Below, one piece after another: positions 35,288 through 43,979 of a DNA stretch of 64,000 bases. This stretch comes from Paenibacillus azoreducens (GTDB taxonomy: Bacteria; Bacillota; Bacilli; Paenibacillales; Paenibacillaceae): assembly GCF_021654775.1 (NCBI RefSeq), contig NZ_AP025343.1, positions 7,252,153 to 7,316,152 on the forward strand, in the 5' to 3' direction. The position numbers and the translations under genes were made by a program. The notes beneath the pieces are model-generated. The model ran no database searches, was not told the origin of the DNA, and saw nothing but the letters and a program-made list of their open reading frames with translations. How positions within the stretch are numbered: the stretch's first letter is position 1; every line of letters begins with the position of its first letter.

Positions 35288-35652
35288 TTTAAGACATTAA
35301 TGCTTTATTGCGTTATTGGGTATTCGCGAATGTGTCCGGTTTGTTCACAATTTCAATGTTTTGAAATGTGATCGCCGGAACTATGCATTTCCTAACATTT
35401 GGATATATTAATTTTTTAATATATTGTTTCACCTGTTGCCGTCATCTTGTTGTTAAGAATGGTTGATTACAAGAGGGGGAATCGTCGCTACTAGGGAAAT
35501 TCGGGGTCACTAGAACGAATTCAATGCAGGTGTAAAAGTCCCTGATAGTCAGACGGACAAGCTTCGTTTGAACTATTGGCAAGTCTTTGGATGATCCATG
35601 CAGTACATGCAGGTATCCATCATTTTATTTTCAAAGGGGAGGAAAATGGTAA

Positions 35653-37383
35653 ATGGCAAGTAAGAAAAAATGGTTGTCGTTATTTGTATCATTGTCTGTT
35701 GTCAGCGCACTTTTTGTAGGTTGCGGCGATTCTAAAACCGCTGAAACTCCAAAAGATGAGCCAAAGAAAGAAGAGGCGGCAGGCACGGATAAACCGGCTG
35801 AAAACCCTGGTGAGCCTAAGCAAGGCGGAACTCTGACGGTAGGTACCTTCTCTGACGTCGTCAATTTGAACCCGATTTATGTGCAAGATACAGCTTCCGC
35901 TGATGCTGATTATTTTATCTATGCGCATTTGTTTGACTTTGACAAGGAAGGCAACGTAGTAGCCGAACCTTGGTCCCTCGCTGCTGAGCCGATGAAAATT
36001 TCCGAAGACGGACTTACTTATGAGATCAAGCTGAAAGACAATCTGAAATGGAGCGACGGACAGCCGATTACGGCCGATGACGTGAAATTTACGATTGAAA
36101 CGATCCTCAATCCAGAATCTGGTGCACCTGGAATCGCGCAATACGACAAAATCAGCAAGATCGAAGTAGTTGATCCTCAAAACCTGAAAATTACATTGAA
36201 GCAAGTATATGCTCCTTTCCAATACAGCCTTCATATGCAAGTTGCACCTCAGCACGTGCTGAAGGATGTTAAAGTGACTGAAATGCAGAAAAATCCTTAC
36301 GGTACGGATCCTGCAAAAACAGTTACTAGCGGACCATGGAAATGGACCGAGTGGAAACAAAAGGAATATTTGAAATTTGATGCAAATCCTGATTATTGGG
36401 GTCCAAAACCAAATATTCAAACTGTAGTCTACAAAATCTATGCTGACCAAAACACTGAAGTACAAGCGCTGATCAAAGGCGATGTCGATGTCGTTGGCGG
36501 TATCCCTGTAACTCAGTTGGATGCGGTTAAGAAGGTTGATAAGATTACTGTAGCATCCGAGCCAGGACCGCAATACGAATATGTGGGTCTGAACCGTAAG
36601 CCAGAAAACTTCAAGGACAATTTCGTTCCTTGGGATGGTCAAAAAACAAGACAAGCGATGGCTTATGCTCTCAATCGCCAAGGCATGGTAGACAACGTTC
36701 TGAAAGGCATCGGGAAATTGATGAACGCTCCGTTTATGCCTAATTCCTGGGCTGATCCAGGCGATGCAGCTGTGAACTACGACTACAATCCGGAAAAAGC
36801 AAAACAATTGCTGGCTGAGGACGGATGGAAGCCAGGCAGCGACGGCATCCTGGTGAAGGACGGACATCGCTTCTCCTTCGAACTGCAATACAACTCCGGC
36901 AACAGCCGTCGTGAGCAAGTATCGCTCGTCATGCAGCAAAACTTCAAAGAAGTCGGTATCGAAATGATTCCTAAAGCCATTGACTTTGCCGCATGGAACG
37001 AACAAAACCTGGTACCGGGTAAATTTAACGCAATCCTGCTGGGATGGTCTCTTGATAGCCCAGATCCAAATGGTGAATCGACATTCAGTTCCAAATTCTT
37101 TGCTCCTAAAGGCCAAAACAACGTATTCTATAAGAACGAAAAACTCGACCAGTTGTGGGAAGAAGGCACGAAAGTTGTAGACCAAGAGAAACGTAAAGAA
37201 ATCTATAAAGAAGTTGCGAAAGAAATCTCGACTGACCTGCCATATATCTTTATGTATTCTTACGGTACACCACAAGCGCACAGCAAAAAAATCAAGTTTA
37301 AACCAGAAGATGCTCCAATTACGAACTTGGCCCGTGGTGAATTCTTCCACGTTAATAACTGGTGGATTGACGACGCTAAATAA
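35653..37383 (+). CDS. Peptide/oligopeptide ABC transporter substrate-binding lipoprotein (second system)
   Basis: SBP_bac_5 family, 576 aa. The lipobox ALFVGC has lipidated C24, followed by a short charged tether (about 25-55). The binding domain begins GGTLTVGTFSDVVNLNPIYV and has the signature YEIKLKDNLKWSDGQPITADDVKF. It ends NLARGEFFHVNNWWIDDAK. GGGGAGG lies 10 bases before the ATG at 35653; an ATG at 35646 is out of frame. A strong terminator and a 103-bp inverted-repeat element separate it from its permeases, which should favour high binding-protein expression. The ligand is not determinable from sequence alone. Confidence 0.93.
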   Translation: MASKKKWLSLFVSLSVVSALFVGCGDSKTAETPKDEPKKEEAAGTDKPAENPGEPKQGGTLTVGTFSDVVNLNPIYVQDTASADADYFIYAHLFDFDKEGNVVAEPWSLAAEPMKISEDGLTYEIKLKDNLKWSDGQPITADDVKFTIETILNPESGAPGIAQYDKISKIEVVDPQNLKITLKQVYAPFQYSLHMQVAPQHVLKDVKVTEMQKNPYGTDPAKTVTSGPWKWTEWKQKEYLKFDANPDYWGPKPNIQTVVYKIYADQNTEVQALIKGDVDVVGGIPVTQLDAVKKVDKITVASEPGPQYEYVGLNRKPENFKDNFVPWDGQKTRQAMAYALNRQGMVDNVLKGIGKLMNAPFMPNSWADPGDAAVNYDYNPEKAKQLLAEDGWKPGSDGILVKDGHRFSFELQYNSGNSRREQVSLVMQQNFKEVGIEMIPKAIDFAAWNEQNLVPGKFNAILLGWSLDSPDPNGESTFSSKFFAPKGQNNVFYKNEKLDQLWEEGTKVVDQEKRKEIYKEVAKEISTDLPYIFMYSYGTPQAHSKKIKFKPEDAPITNLARGEFFHVNNWWIDDAK

Positions 37384-37412
37384 AATGTAAATTAGGGGCA
37401 CAAAACGGTGCT

Positions 37413-37446
37413 GGAGGGGGAGAATTTTTTCCCCTCTCCCTTTTTT
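37413..37446 (+). terminator. Terminator between second OppA and its permeases
   Basis: A GGGGGAGAA-type arm pairs with the CCCCTCTCCC arm across a T-rich loop and is followed by TTTTTT. Partial read-through is implied because the permeases have no obvious promoter of their own. Confidence 0.75.
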
Positions 37447-37455
37447 GCGTTTTAT

Positions 37456-37558
37456 AGGCGCGATCAAAAAAATAATAGAATCATTCGATTTGCCGAAAGT
37501 AGCCTAACGATGGGCAGTTTTTGTGCAAATCTGATTCACTATTTTTTTGATCGCGCCT
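37456..37558. repeat. 103-bp element with 19-bp perfect inverted ends
   Basis: AGGCGCGATCAAAAAAATA (37456-37474) is the exact reverse complement of 37540-37558, and pairing continues imperfectly inward (AATC/GATT). The 65-bp centre has no ORF. It could be a miniature transposable element or a long RNA hairpin that protects the binding-protein mRNA. Confidence 0.75.
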
Positions 37559-37601
37559 GGATGCGTGTTTTTGGCGTGTAAAATTGTTAGGAGGACCCAT
37601 T

Positions 37602-38573
37602 ATGACTGAATATCTCATCCGCCGCATACTGCAATCCATACTCGTAATTTTCCTGATTTCGCTGGTGACATTCGGGCTTATTCATGCAGCTCCAGGCGGG
37701 CCTACTCAAATGATGATTTCCCCTGGTATGTCTCCGGAAGCGGCAGAAATTCAAAAACATAATTTAGGTTTGGATAAGCCAGTTCCAGAACAGTATTGGA
37801 ATTGGATTAAAGGACTGCTTTCAGGCGACTTGGGCAAAACGTTTAAAAACAATACTCCTGTTGGCGACATTTTGTGGCCGACGATTAAAAACACATTTGT
37901 ATTAATGAGCTTTGCTTGGGTAATATCGATGCTTATTGCGATCCCTTGGGGGATTTATAACAGTACGAAACCATACGGGTTATCCGACCAGACATCCAAC
38001 TTTATATCCTATGTCGGGTTTGCAATGCCGGCGTTCTGGTTCGGTATTATTTTGCAGCAAGTTTTTGCAATTCAGTTAAACTGGCTTCCGTTATCGGACA
38101 TGTATGCCATGGATAAACAAGGTAACTTTTCGGATTTGTTATATCATTTAGTTTTACCGTGTACGGTTCTTATACTGGCCAACCTGGCCGCTTATTCCAA
38201 ATATTCCCGTTCGAGTATGCTTGAAGTGCTGGAACAGGATTATATCCGTACAGCCCGAGCGAAAGGCGTACCTGAACGCAAGGTTATATTCCGTCACGCA
38301 TTGCGTAACGCCCTAATTCCGATAATTACAGTGTTAGGTATGGAATTGCCAACTCTCGTCGTCGGCGCCGCATTAACCGAAAGTGTATTTAACTGGCCGG
38401 GCATGGGCCGCTTATATGTTGATATGGCGAGAGCGAGAGAGTATTCCGTGTTGATGGCAATTGTCCTGGTTACTGCCGTTATGGTCGTACTCGGCAACCT
38501 GATCGCTGATATCCTTTATAAAATTGTCGATCCGCGCGTACAGCTTGGACGTAAAGGAGGAAAATCCGCATGA
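37602..38573 (+). CDS. OppB/DppB-type ABC permease (second system)
   Basis: A 323-aa permease starting MTEYLIRRILQSILVIFLISLVTF. The periplasmic loop contains GMSPEAAEIQKHNLGLDKPVPEQYW, the EAA loop is YIRTARAKGVPERKVIFRHALRNALIP, and the C-terminus LIADILYKIVDPRVQLG. Six helices. AGGAGGA precedes the ATG at 37602. Its stop overlaps the next ATG by four bases (ATGA), so the two permeases are translationally coupled. Confidence 0.94.
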   Translation: MTEYLIRRILQSILVIFLISLVTFGLIHAAPGGPTQMMISPGMSPEAAEIQKHNLGLDKPVPEQYWNWIKGLLSGDLGKTFKNNTPVGDILWPTIKNTFVLMSFAWVISMLIAIPWGIYNSTKPYGLSDQTSNFISYVGFAMPAFWFGIILQQVFAIQLNWLPLSDMYAMDKQGNFSDLLYHLVLPCTVLILANLAAYSKYSRSSMLEVLEQDYIRTARAKGVPERKVIFRHALRNALIPIITVLGMELPTLVVGAALTESVFNWPGMGRLYVDMARAREYSVLMAIVLVTAVMVVLGNLIADILYKIVDPRVQLGRKGGKSA

Positions 38574-39553
38574 GTGACATGAACGCGATGTCCGCACCGA
38601 ATATGCAGCAGACCGAGCCGCAGGTGCCGGAGAATACTCTTCCTCCTTCAGAGAAAACACCGGGCCCTTGGAGAACGGTATGGAGCAAATTCAGACGTAA
38701 TGGATTTGCCATGAGTGGACTGATTGTGCTTTTCATTTTTATCGCTATTGCGATTCTGGCACCGGTCATTGCACCGTATAAACCAGATAAGATTGATCTG
38801 CTGCTTGCTAATCTTAGCCCGGGTACGGACAACCATTTGCTCGGTACGGATGAGGTGGGACGGGATATCTTCTCCCGCCTGGTTTACAGCAGCCGCATCT
38901 CGCTCTTCATCGGCTTCTCCGTTGCAGCAATGACCGTTATTATTGGATCTATCATCGGTGCCGTTTCCGGTTACTTCGGTGGCTGGATTGATACAATTTT
39001 CATGCGCATTGTCGATGTCATGAACTCGATTCCTACGTTGTTCCTTAACATTTTGGTTATGGCTATTTTTGGAACGCAAATTCAGTATATGATTATGATT
39101 TTGGCATTTACCAGCTGGACAGGGGTAGCACGGCTTGTGCGGGGTACATTCCTTCAGCTGCGTGAAATGCAATATGTAGAAGCGGCCAGAGCTACGGGTG
39201 TATCAAACTGGGGAATTATCTTCAGACATTTGATGCGCAATGCAAGCTTCCCGATTATCGTTAATGCAACGCTGATGGTAGGCGGCGCGATTTTGTCGGA
39301 ATCGGCTCTTTCCTACCTTGGACTCGGAATCCAGGCGCCTGCTACAAGCTGGGGGCTTATGCTCAGCAACTCGCAGGAGTTTATGCTGACCAATCCAATG
39401 CAAGCCGTTTATCCAGGCTTATGTATCCTGATCGTCGTGCTTGCTGTTAACTTCATTGGTGACGGGATCCGTGACGCTCTCGATCCAAGACAGAAAAACA
39501 CGCGGAGGGGGTTAGCGAAATGGCGGAAAAACTTCTCGAAGTCCGAAATTTAA
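38570..39553 (+). CDS. OppC/DppC-type ABC permease (second system)
   Basis: A 327-aa permease. A cytoplasmic N-terminus of about 50 residues precedes WSKFRRNGFAMSGLIVLFIF. The periplasmic motif HLLGTDEVGRDIFSRLV and the EAA loop YVEAARATGVSNWGIIFRHLMRNA are canonical. The usual end of the family (NFIGDGIRDALDPRQK) is followed by a basic extension of about 14 residues that overlaps the start of the ATPase gene by 34 bases. Confidence 0.94.
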   Translation: MSDMNAMSAPNMQQTEPQVPENTLPPSEKTPGPWRTVWSKFRRNGFAMSGLIVLFIFIAIAILAPVIAPYKPDKIDLLLANLSPGTDNHLLGTDEVGRDIFSRLVYSSRISLFIGFSVAAMTVIIGSIIGAVSGYFGGWIDTIFMRIVDVMNSIPTLFLNILVMAIFGTQIQYMIMILAFTSWTGVARLVRGTFLQLREMQYVEAARATGVSNWGIIFRHLMRNASFPIIVNATLMVGGAILSESALSYLGLGIQAPATSWGLMLSNSQEFMLTNPMQAVYPGLCILIVVLAVNFIGDGIRDALDPRQKNTRRGLAKWRKNFSKSEI

Positions 39554-40539
39554 CCACAGGATTTTTGACAGATAAAGGATTTGTTAAAGCAACGGACAGC
39601 ATCTCGCTGAATATTGAAAAAGGGAAAACGCTCTGTCTTGTTGGCGAATCCGGCAGCGGCAAAAGCGTAACCTCCTTATCGATCATGCGTTTGATCGATT
39701 ATGCCGGCGGCGTCATTCTTGAGGGGAACATCAACTTTAAGGGCGAAGATCTGGCGGCCAAGAAGCAAGATGAACTGAAGGACATTCGCGGGAATAAAAT
39801 CTCGATGATTTTCCAGGATCCGATGTCGGCGTTAAATCCGGTATTTACCGTGGGCGACCAAATTGCCGAGAGTTTACGTCTGCACCAGAACAAGAGCAAA
39901 GACGAAGCCTGGAAGGAAGCTATTGAACTGCTCAGAATGGTCGGTATTCCATCTCCTGAAATCCGGGCCAAGCAGTATCCGAACCAATTGTCAGGCGGTA
40001 TGTGTCAGCGCGTCGTTATTGCGATCGCGCTCGCAGCCAAACCAGAGCTTCTGATCGCCGACGAACCGACAACCGCACTCGATGTGACGGTTCAGGCACA
40101 AATTCTGGATTTGCTGCAGGATCTGAAAGAAAAGCTCGGCACATCCATTCTGCTCATTACCCATGATATGGGTGTAGCAGCGGAAATGGCCGATCATGTT
40201 GCGGTTATGTATGCCGGCGCGATTGTGGAGCAAGGAACCGTCGAAGAAATCTTTACGAATCCTTCTCATCCATATACGACGGGTCTCTTGCAATCCATCC
40301 CTGGTTTTGAAGGCGAACGCGGTGGCGAATTGTATACGATTAAAGGTACAATCCCGGGGCTGGGCAACCTGCCGAAAGGCTGCCGTTTCAATCCGCGCTG
40401 CCCGCATGCGATGGACAAATGCCGTCAAGAAGAACCGGGAGATATTCAAATCGGCAATGAGCATTACACCAAATGCTGGTTGTATGAGGAACAAGAGAAA
40501 GCAGCCGTAGCCGGGAAAGGGGAAAATATCCATGGCTAA
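39520..40539 (+). CDS. OppD/DppD-type ABC ATPase (second system)
   Basis: A 339-aa ATP-binding subunit. Walker A is GESGSGKS, the Q-loop [12 protein letters not shown], Walker [13 protein letters not shown] and the H-loop LITHDMGVA. The signature reads [15 protein letters not shown], with cysteine where the family usually has arginine. The C-terminal cysteines lie in [20 protein letters not shown] lies before the ATG. It overlaps the permease upstream by 34 bases and the OppF-type gene downstream by 8, a tightly packed operon. Confidence 0.94.
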   Translation: MAEKLLEVRNLTTGFLTDKGFVKATDSISLNIEKGKTLCLVGESGSGKSVTSLSIMRLIDYAGGVILEGNINFKGEDLAAKKQDELKDIRGNKISMIFQDPMSALNPVFTVGDQIAESLRLHQNKSKDEAWKEAIELLRMVGIPSPEIRAKQYPNQLSGGMCQRVVIAIALAAKPELLIADEPTTALDVTVQAQILDLLQDLKEKLGTSILLITHDMGVAAEMADHVAVMYAGAIVEQGTVEEIFTNPSHPYTTGLLQSIPGFEGERGGELYTIKGTIPGLGNLPKGCRFNPRCPHAMDKCRQEEPGDIQIGNEHYTKCWLYEEQEKAAVAGKGENIHG

Positions 40540-41539
40540 AAATCTGGTGGAAGTTGAACACGTTAAAAAATATTTCCCGATCCACAAAGGGCTGCTCAAC
40601 CGCGTTGTCGGCCACGTTAAAGCTGTTGATGACGTATCTCTTACGATTCGCGAAGGCGAAACCTTCGGCTTGGTAGGGGAGTCCGGGTGCGGCAAGTCCA
40701 CGTTGGGACGTGTCATTTTGCGTCTGCAAAGCGCGACGGATGGGTCCGTTAAAATTAACGGCCGCGATGTTCATGCTTTGAACAACAGAGATCTTAACAA
40801 AATGCGCGAGGAAATGCAGATTATTTTCCAGGATCCGTTCGGATCGCTGAATCCGCGCTTTCTTGTGAAGGATGTCATCGGTGAACCGCTGAAGATTCAT
40901 ACGAAAATGTCAGCCAAGGAAATCGATGACCGCGTAGTGGAATTGATGAAGCTGGTTGGTCTAGATCCAACACGCCGCAACCGTTATCCGCATGAATTTT
41001 CCGGCGGTCAGCGCCAACGGATCGGGATTGCCCGGGCAATAGCGCTGAAACCGAAATTCATCGTTGCGGATGAAGCTGTATCCGCGCTTGACGTATCGGT
41101 ACAGTCGCAGGTTATTAACCTGCTGATGAAGCTGCAGAAGGAAATGGGACTTACGTTCCTGTTTATCGCGCATGGTCTGAACGTCGTTCGCCATATTTCC
41201 GACCGCGTAGGCGTCATGTATCTGGGCAAGATGGTTGAGGTTGGCGAGACCGAAGCGCTTTATGCCGAACCTCTGCATCCATATACGGCGGCATTGCTTT
41301 CAGCGATTCCGAAGCCATCGCCAAACAAAAAACGGAACCGGATCGTCCTTGAGGGCGACGTGCCTTCACCGGCCAATCCTCCATCAGGCTGCCGATTCCA
41401 TACCCGCTGTCCATTTGCGCAAGCCAAATGCAGCCAGGTTGAACCGAAACTCGAAGAAGTTAAGCCGGGCAGACAAGTTGCCTGCCACTTCCCGATCGGC
41501 GTGGAAGGCGGTTCGGATCTGAACTCGTTGAAACGTTGA
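40532..41539 (+). CDS. OppF/DppF-type ABC ATPase (second system), with atypical Walker B and H-loop neighbours
   Basis: A 335-aa ATP-binding subunit starting [20 protein letters not shown]. Walker [10 protein letters not shown]-loop [13 protein letters not shown] and signature [16 protein letters not shown] are canonical. Walker B reads [11 protein letters not shown] (Ala for the usual Pro after DE), and the H-loop is [10 protein letters not shown] where SHDLSVV is normal; the catalytic H is kept but the following D is G. This may tune the ATPase cycle, or the site may be the weaker of the heterodimer's two. The first-system paralogue keeps the standard residues. It ends the second operon, with a terminator 55 bp downstream. 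Confidence 0.94.
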   Translation: MAKNLVEVEHVKKYFPIHKGLLNRVVGHVKAVDDVSLTIREGETFGLVGESGCGKSTLGRVILRLQSATDGSVKINGRDVHALNNRDLNKMREEMQIIFQDPFGSLNPRFLVKDVIGEPLKIHTKMSAKEIDDRVVELMKLVGLDPTRRNRYPHEFSGGQRQRIGIARAIALKPKFIVADEAVSALDVSVQSQVINLLMKLQKEMGLTFLFIAHGLNVVRHISDRVGVMYLGKMVEVGETEALYAEPLHPYTAALLSAIPKPSPNKKRNRIVLEGDVPSPANPPSGCRFHTRCPFAQAKCSQVEPKLEEVKPGRQVACHFPIGVEGGSDLNSLKR

Positions 41540-41593
41540 CTTTTATTGCAGGTAGGATTTGGGGTCCGCCTGAACGTTAAATTGCATAATGTT

Positions 41594-41633
41594 ACAGCCC
41601 TGTTGCCGTGAATCTGGTTACAGGGCTGTTTTT
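41594..41633 (+). terminator. Terminator of second Opp operon
   Basis: ACAGCCCTGT (41594-41603) pairs perfectly with ACAGGGCTGT (41620-41629), followed by TTTT. Confidence 0.88.
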
Positions 41634-41773
41634 AGATTATGAATTTATATGTTTTTTTGGGCCCTCGCAATTTGGAATAAGCATCGAAGCATAGGCTCCA
41701 CTCCGTACTTTTGCTCGCAAAAGCGCCCTCTTTGAGAGGCGCCCTTACTTCTTTCCGATACTCTTTGTGGGGT
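41634..41773. repeat. Terminator-associated repeat, full copy
   Basis: It starts AGATTATGAATT at the terminator's T-run, then GGGCCCTCGCAATTTGGAATAAGCATCGAAGC..., internal stems TTTTGCTCGCAAAA and GCGCCCTCTTTGAGAGGCGC, and ends TTTCCGATACTCTTTGTGGGG. The two ends are imperfect inverted repeats of each other. Other copies are at 13131, 43727 and 50710. The remaining gap 41774-42047 shows nothing further that I can support. Confidence 0.85.
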
Positions 41774-42047
41774 TATTTTCATACCCTAAGTTACGCTTTG
41801 TAGCGTTAAAACTGCATATATTTGTCGATAAAGGAACCTTTTTTTATTGAATTGACACCGTTATGCAGTTTCTTTTTATGGATTTTGCGTTTAAAATGTT
41901 AGTGTCGTTTGACAATGCCTATTTTACGCGTGATTTTTCGCTTTCGGCATTCGTTACAAATTCGAACATTTAGAAAGGGGGCCGGAGGATACAATTTTTT
42001 TCGGCAAATTAGGACTTTTATTCTAAAATAAAAGAAGGAATCATTGA

Positions 42048-43058
42048 ATGAAAAAGAGAACAAAAATATATATATCCATTGCTGTAGCCATTTTTTTGGT
42101 TGCTGGAGGAGCTTATTTGTTTCGCAAGCAGCTTGCAGTGATGGCCTTTGATTTATTTCTTTCCAATCGGGTGGAGAGCTCGCTCCAAAAATCCTATCAA
42201 CCATTGGAATCCAAAGACAACATGCCGATTAAACCGGCCGAACCGGTGGTTTATGAGAATAAGCCGTTTTCGGTCCTTTTGCTTGGCTCCGACCAACGGA
42301 AGAATGAACCGGCCCGTTCGGATACGCTGATTTATGCAGTTGTGCGTCCCAAAGATTCCAAGGTGCTGCTTGTTTCCATTCCGAGAGACACCTACACGGA
42401 GATCATAGGCAAAGGGAAGAAGGATAAGATTACGCATGCCTTCGCTTTTGGCGGGGAGCAGATGTCCAAGGATACCGTTGAAGCTTTCTTAGACCATAAA
42501 GTGGACTATTATGCTACGATTAATTTTCAAGGTCTGAAGGATGCAGTCAATGCGTTGGGCGGTGTCGAGCTGCCGATCCAAAAGGACATCGTCAATAAAG
42601 GGCGCGATCATGAAAAATTCACGGTCAAGGCGAATAAGCCGATTTACAATGGCGAGGAAGCGCTGAATTATGTGCGTTACCGGGAAGATAGCGACTTTAA
42701 CCGTACGAAACGCCAGCAGGTGTTTTTGGATGCCGTTGCGAACCGGATGCTGCATCTGAATCAGATCTCCAAAATTCCGGATCTCCTGGATATTATGGGC
42801 GATAACTTCCAAACCGATATGCAGCCCCAGTTTATTATTGACTTGGCGAAGCAGATTTTAACCGGATCGGAAGCCCAAATTTCCAGCTATACGATCATGG
42901 GTGAAGGTATGCGTATCGGAGGCGTTTATTATGATAAGCCCATCGAAAAAGATGTGGATAAAGCAAAAGCGCTCATTGACAGCTGGAAAGATTCAAACAC
43001 GCCATCCGATCAGTTGATGCAGCCGGGTGACGATCAGGACAAGAAAACGGTACAATAA
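42048..43058 (+). CDS. LytR-CpsA-Psr (LCP) family cell-wall glycopolymer transferase
   Basis: Membrane-anchored LCP enzyme, 336 aa, which transfers undecaprenyl-linked teichoic acid or polysaccharide to peptidoglycan at the outer face of the membrane. One N-terminal helix (about 7-25). The LCP core (about 72-235) has VLLLGSDQRKNEPARSDTLI, VLLVSIPRDTYTEI with the arginine that binds the pyrophosphate, INFQGLKDAVNALGGVELPI and EEALNYVRYREDSDFNRTKRQQ. It stands alone with AGAAGGAA upstream and a terminator downstream. The particular glycopolymer is not indicated. Confidence 0.92.
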   Translation: MKKRTKIYISIAVAIFLVAGGAYLFRKQLAVMAFDLFLSNRVESSLQKSYQPLESKDNMPIKPAEPVVYENKPFSVLLLGSDQRKNEPARSDTLIYAVVRPKDSKVLLVSIPRDTYTEIIGKGKKDKITHAFAFGGEQMSKDTVEAFLDHKVDYYATINFQGLKDAVNALGGVELPIQKDIVNKGRDHEKFTVKANKPIYNGEEALNYVRYREDSDFNRTKRQQVFLDAVANRMLHLNQISKIPDLLDIMGDNFQTDMQPQFIIDLAKQILTGSEAQISSYTIMGEGMRIGGVYYDKPIEKDVDKAKALIDSWKDSNTPSDQLMQPGDDQDKKTVQ

Positions 43059-43084
43059 GAAGGTTTTAGCACTTTTATAATTTG

Positions 43085-43116
43085 AAATCGGCAGCCACAA
43101 GTGCGGCTGCTGATTT
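43085..43116 (+). terminator. Terminator of the LCP gene
   Basis: AAATC-GCAGCC (43085-43096) pairs with GGCTGC-GATTT (43105-43116), one mismatch inside the stem. The T-run is short. Confidence 0.65.
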
Positions 43117-43200
43117 TGTGTCCTCTTGAAACAAAGCCGCTATGAGGCCGTATGAAGAGGATGGAGAGGTTTTAGAAGGGTAGAGGAGGATGGATCCGAC

Positions 43201-43626
43201 ATGAACATAGCGTTTTTTCTGCTACCTAAACAGGAAGTCGTTACAGTTACGACAGACTCGACGCTGAGGCAGACGCTGGAGAAGATGGAGTTCCACAGGT
43301 ACACGGCGGTGCCGATTCTAGGCAAAGAAGGCAAATATGCCGGAACGGTTACGGAAGGCGATCTGTTGTGGCATATGAAAAACTCGAACGGGAAAATAAA
43401 TTTTGAGAACGCGTCCAAGTTTCTGCTGAAGGACGTGCCGCTCAAGATGAACAATAAACCGGTTTCCATTGATGCCAACATGGAGGATTTGATTAACTTG
43501 GCGAAGGTTCAAAACTTTGTCCCGGTTGTGGATGATATGAACCGTTTTATCGGCATCGTTCGCAGAAGCCAGATCATTGAATACTGTGAGAAGTTTGTTT
43601 TTAAAGAATCGATAAATTCGTTGTAA
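43201..43626 (+). CDS. CBS-pair domain protein
   Basis: A 141-aa protein made almost entirely of two CBS motifs: VVTVTTDSTLRQTLEKMEFHRYTAVPILGKEGKYAGTVTEGDLL and KPVSIDANMEDLINLAKVQNFVPVVDDMNRFIGIVRRSQII. Such Bateman modules bind adenine nucleotides and some (CbpA/CbpB/DarB types) bind c-di-AMP. The similarly sized YkuL/DarB is a possible relative but I cannot confirm orthology. GAGGAGG lies about 12 bases before the ATG, rather far. The c-di-AMP phosphodiesterase gene gdpP lies 1.6 kb downstream, which makes a nucleotide-sensing role worth testing. Confidence 0.85.
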   Translation: MNIAFFLLPKQEVVTVTTDSTLRQTLEKMEFHRYTAVPILGKEGKYAGTVTEGDLLWHMKNSNGKINFENASKFLLKDVPLKMNNKPVSIDANMEDLINLAKVQNFVPVVDDMNRFIGIVRRSQIIEYCEKFVFKESINSL

Positions 43627-43686
43627 ACTACATGTTCGTTCGTAAGCAGATCGTGATTACCTTGGAACGAAAAGGCATAGAATAGG

Positions 43687-43726
43687 AAAAGACCTGCTTT
43701 TGATTGGTTGATCTGCAGGTCTTTTT
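43687..43726 (+). terminator. Terminator of the CBS gene
   Basis: AAAAGACCTGC (43687-43697) pairs perfectly with GCAGGTCTTTT (43715-43725), ending in a T-run. Confidence 0.85.
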
Positions 43727-43866
43727 AGATATATCAGGGGTACAGGGGTCCCGGCAAAGTAATCGGAATCAGCTTCGAAGGCCACACGTCACTCCGTACT
43801 TTTGCTTCGCAAAAGCGCCCCTCTGTGAGAGGCGCCCTTACTTCTTTTCGATACTCTTTTGTGGGG
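43727..43866. repeat. Terminator-associated repeat, full copy
   Basis: It begins AGATATAT at the end of the terminator, then GGGGTCCCGGCAAAGTAATCGG and AGCTTCGAAGGCCACACGTC, the shared core (CTCCGTACTTTTGC, GCAAAAGCGCCCCTC, GAGAGGCGCCCTTACTTCTTT), and ends GATACTCTTTTGTGGGG. Same family as 13131, 41634 and 50710. Confidence 0.85.
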
Positions 43867-43910
43867 TTAATTTGCCGATGCATGGGGAATCAAGGGCCCC
43901 GGGATGGTAT

Positions 43911-43940
43911 TTCGATAGCGGCTTCTTTTTATGCTATAAT
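43911..43940 (+). promoter_or_regulatory. Extended -10 promoter of MazG-like/yybS/gdpP genes (candidate)
   Basis: ATGCTATAAT contains a perfect TATAAT (43935-43940) with extended TG. The -35 TTCGAT (43911-43916, 18 bp) is weak. It would drive MazG-like, yybS, gdpP, rplI and dnaB, which have no internal terminator. Confidence 0.55.
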
Positions 43941-43979
43941 GGAGAATAAAGCTTTTTTCAGGGAGTGTGAGCTTCAGAA

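Noticed and set aside
35689..37467. 592-codon open frame on the minus strand opposite the second OppA gene
   Set aside because: It lies antisense to a clear binding-protein gene, its translation is rich in Phe, Arg, Ile and Cys without any family motif, and it has no ribosome binding site. It is a by-product of codon bias on the coding strand.
41909..41937. TTGACA before the LCP gene as a promoter
   Set aside because: The -35 is perfect but the hexamer at 17 bp (GATTTT) is a poor -10 and no alternative spacing improves it.
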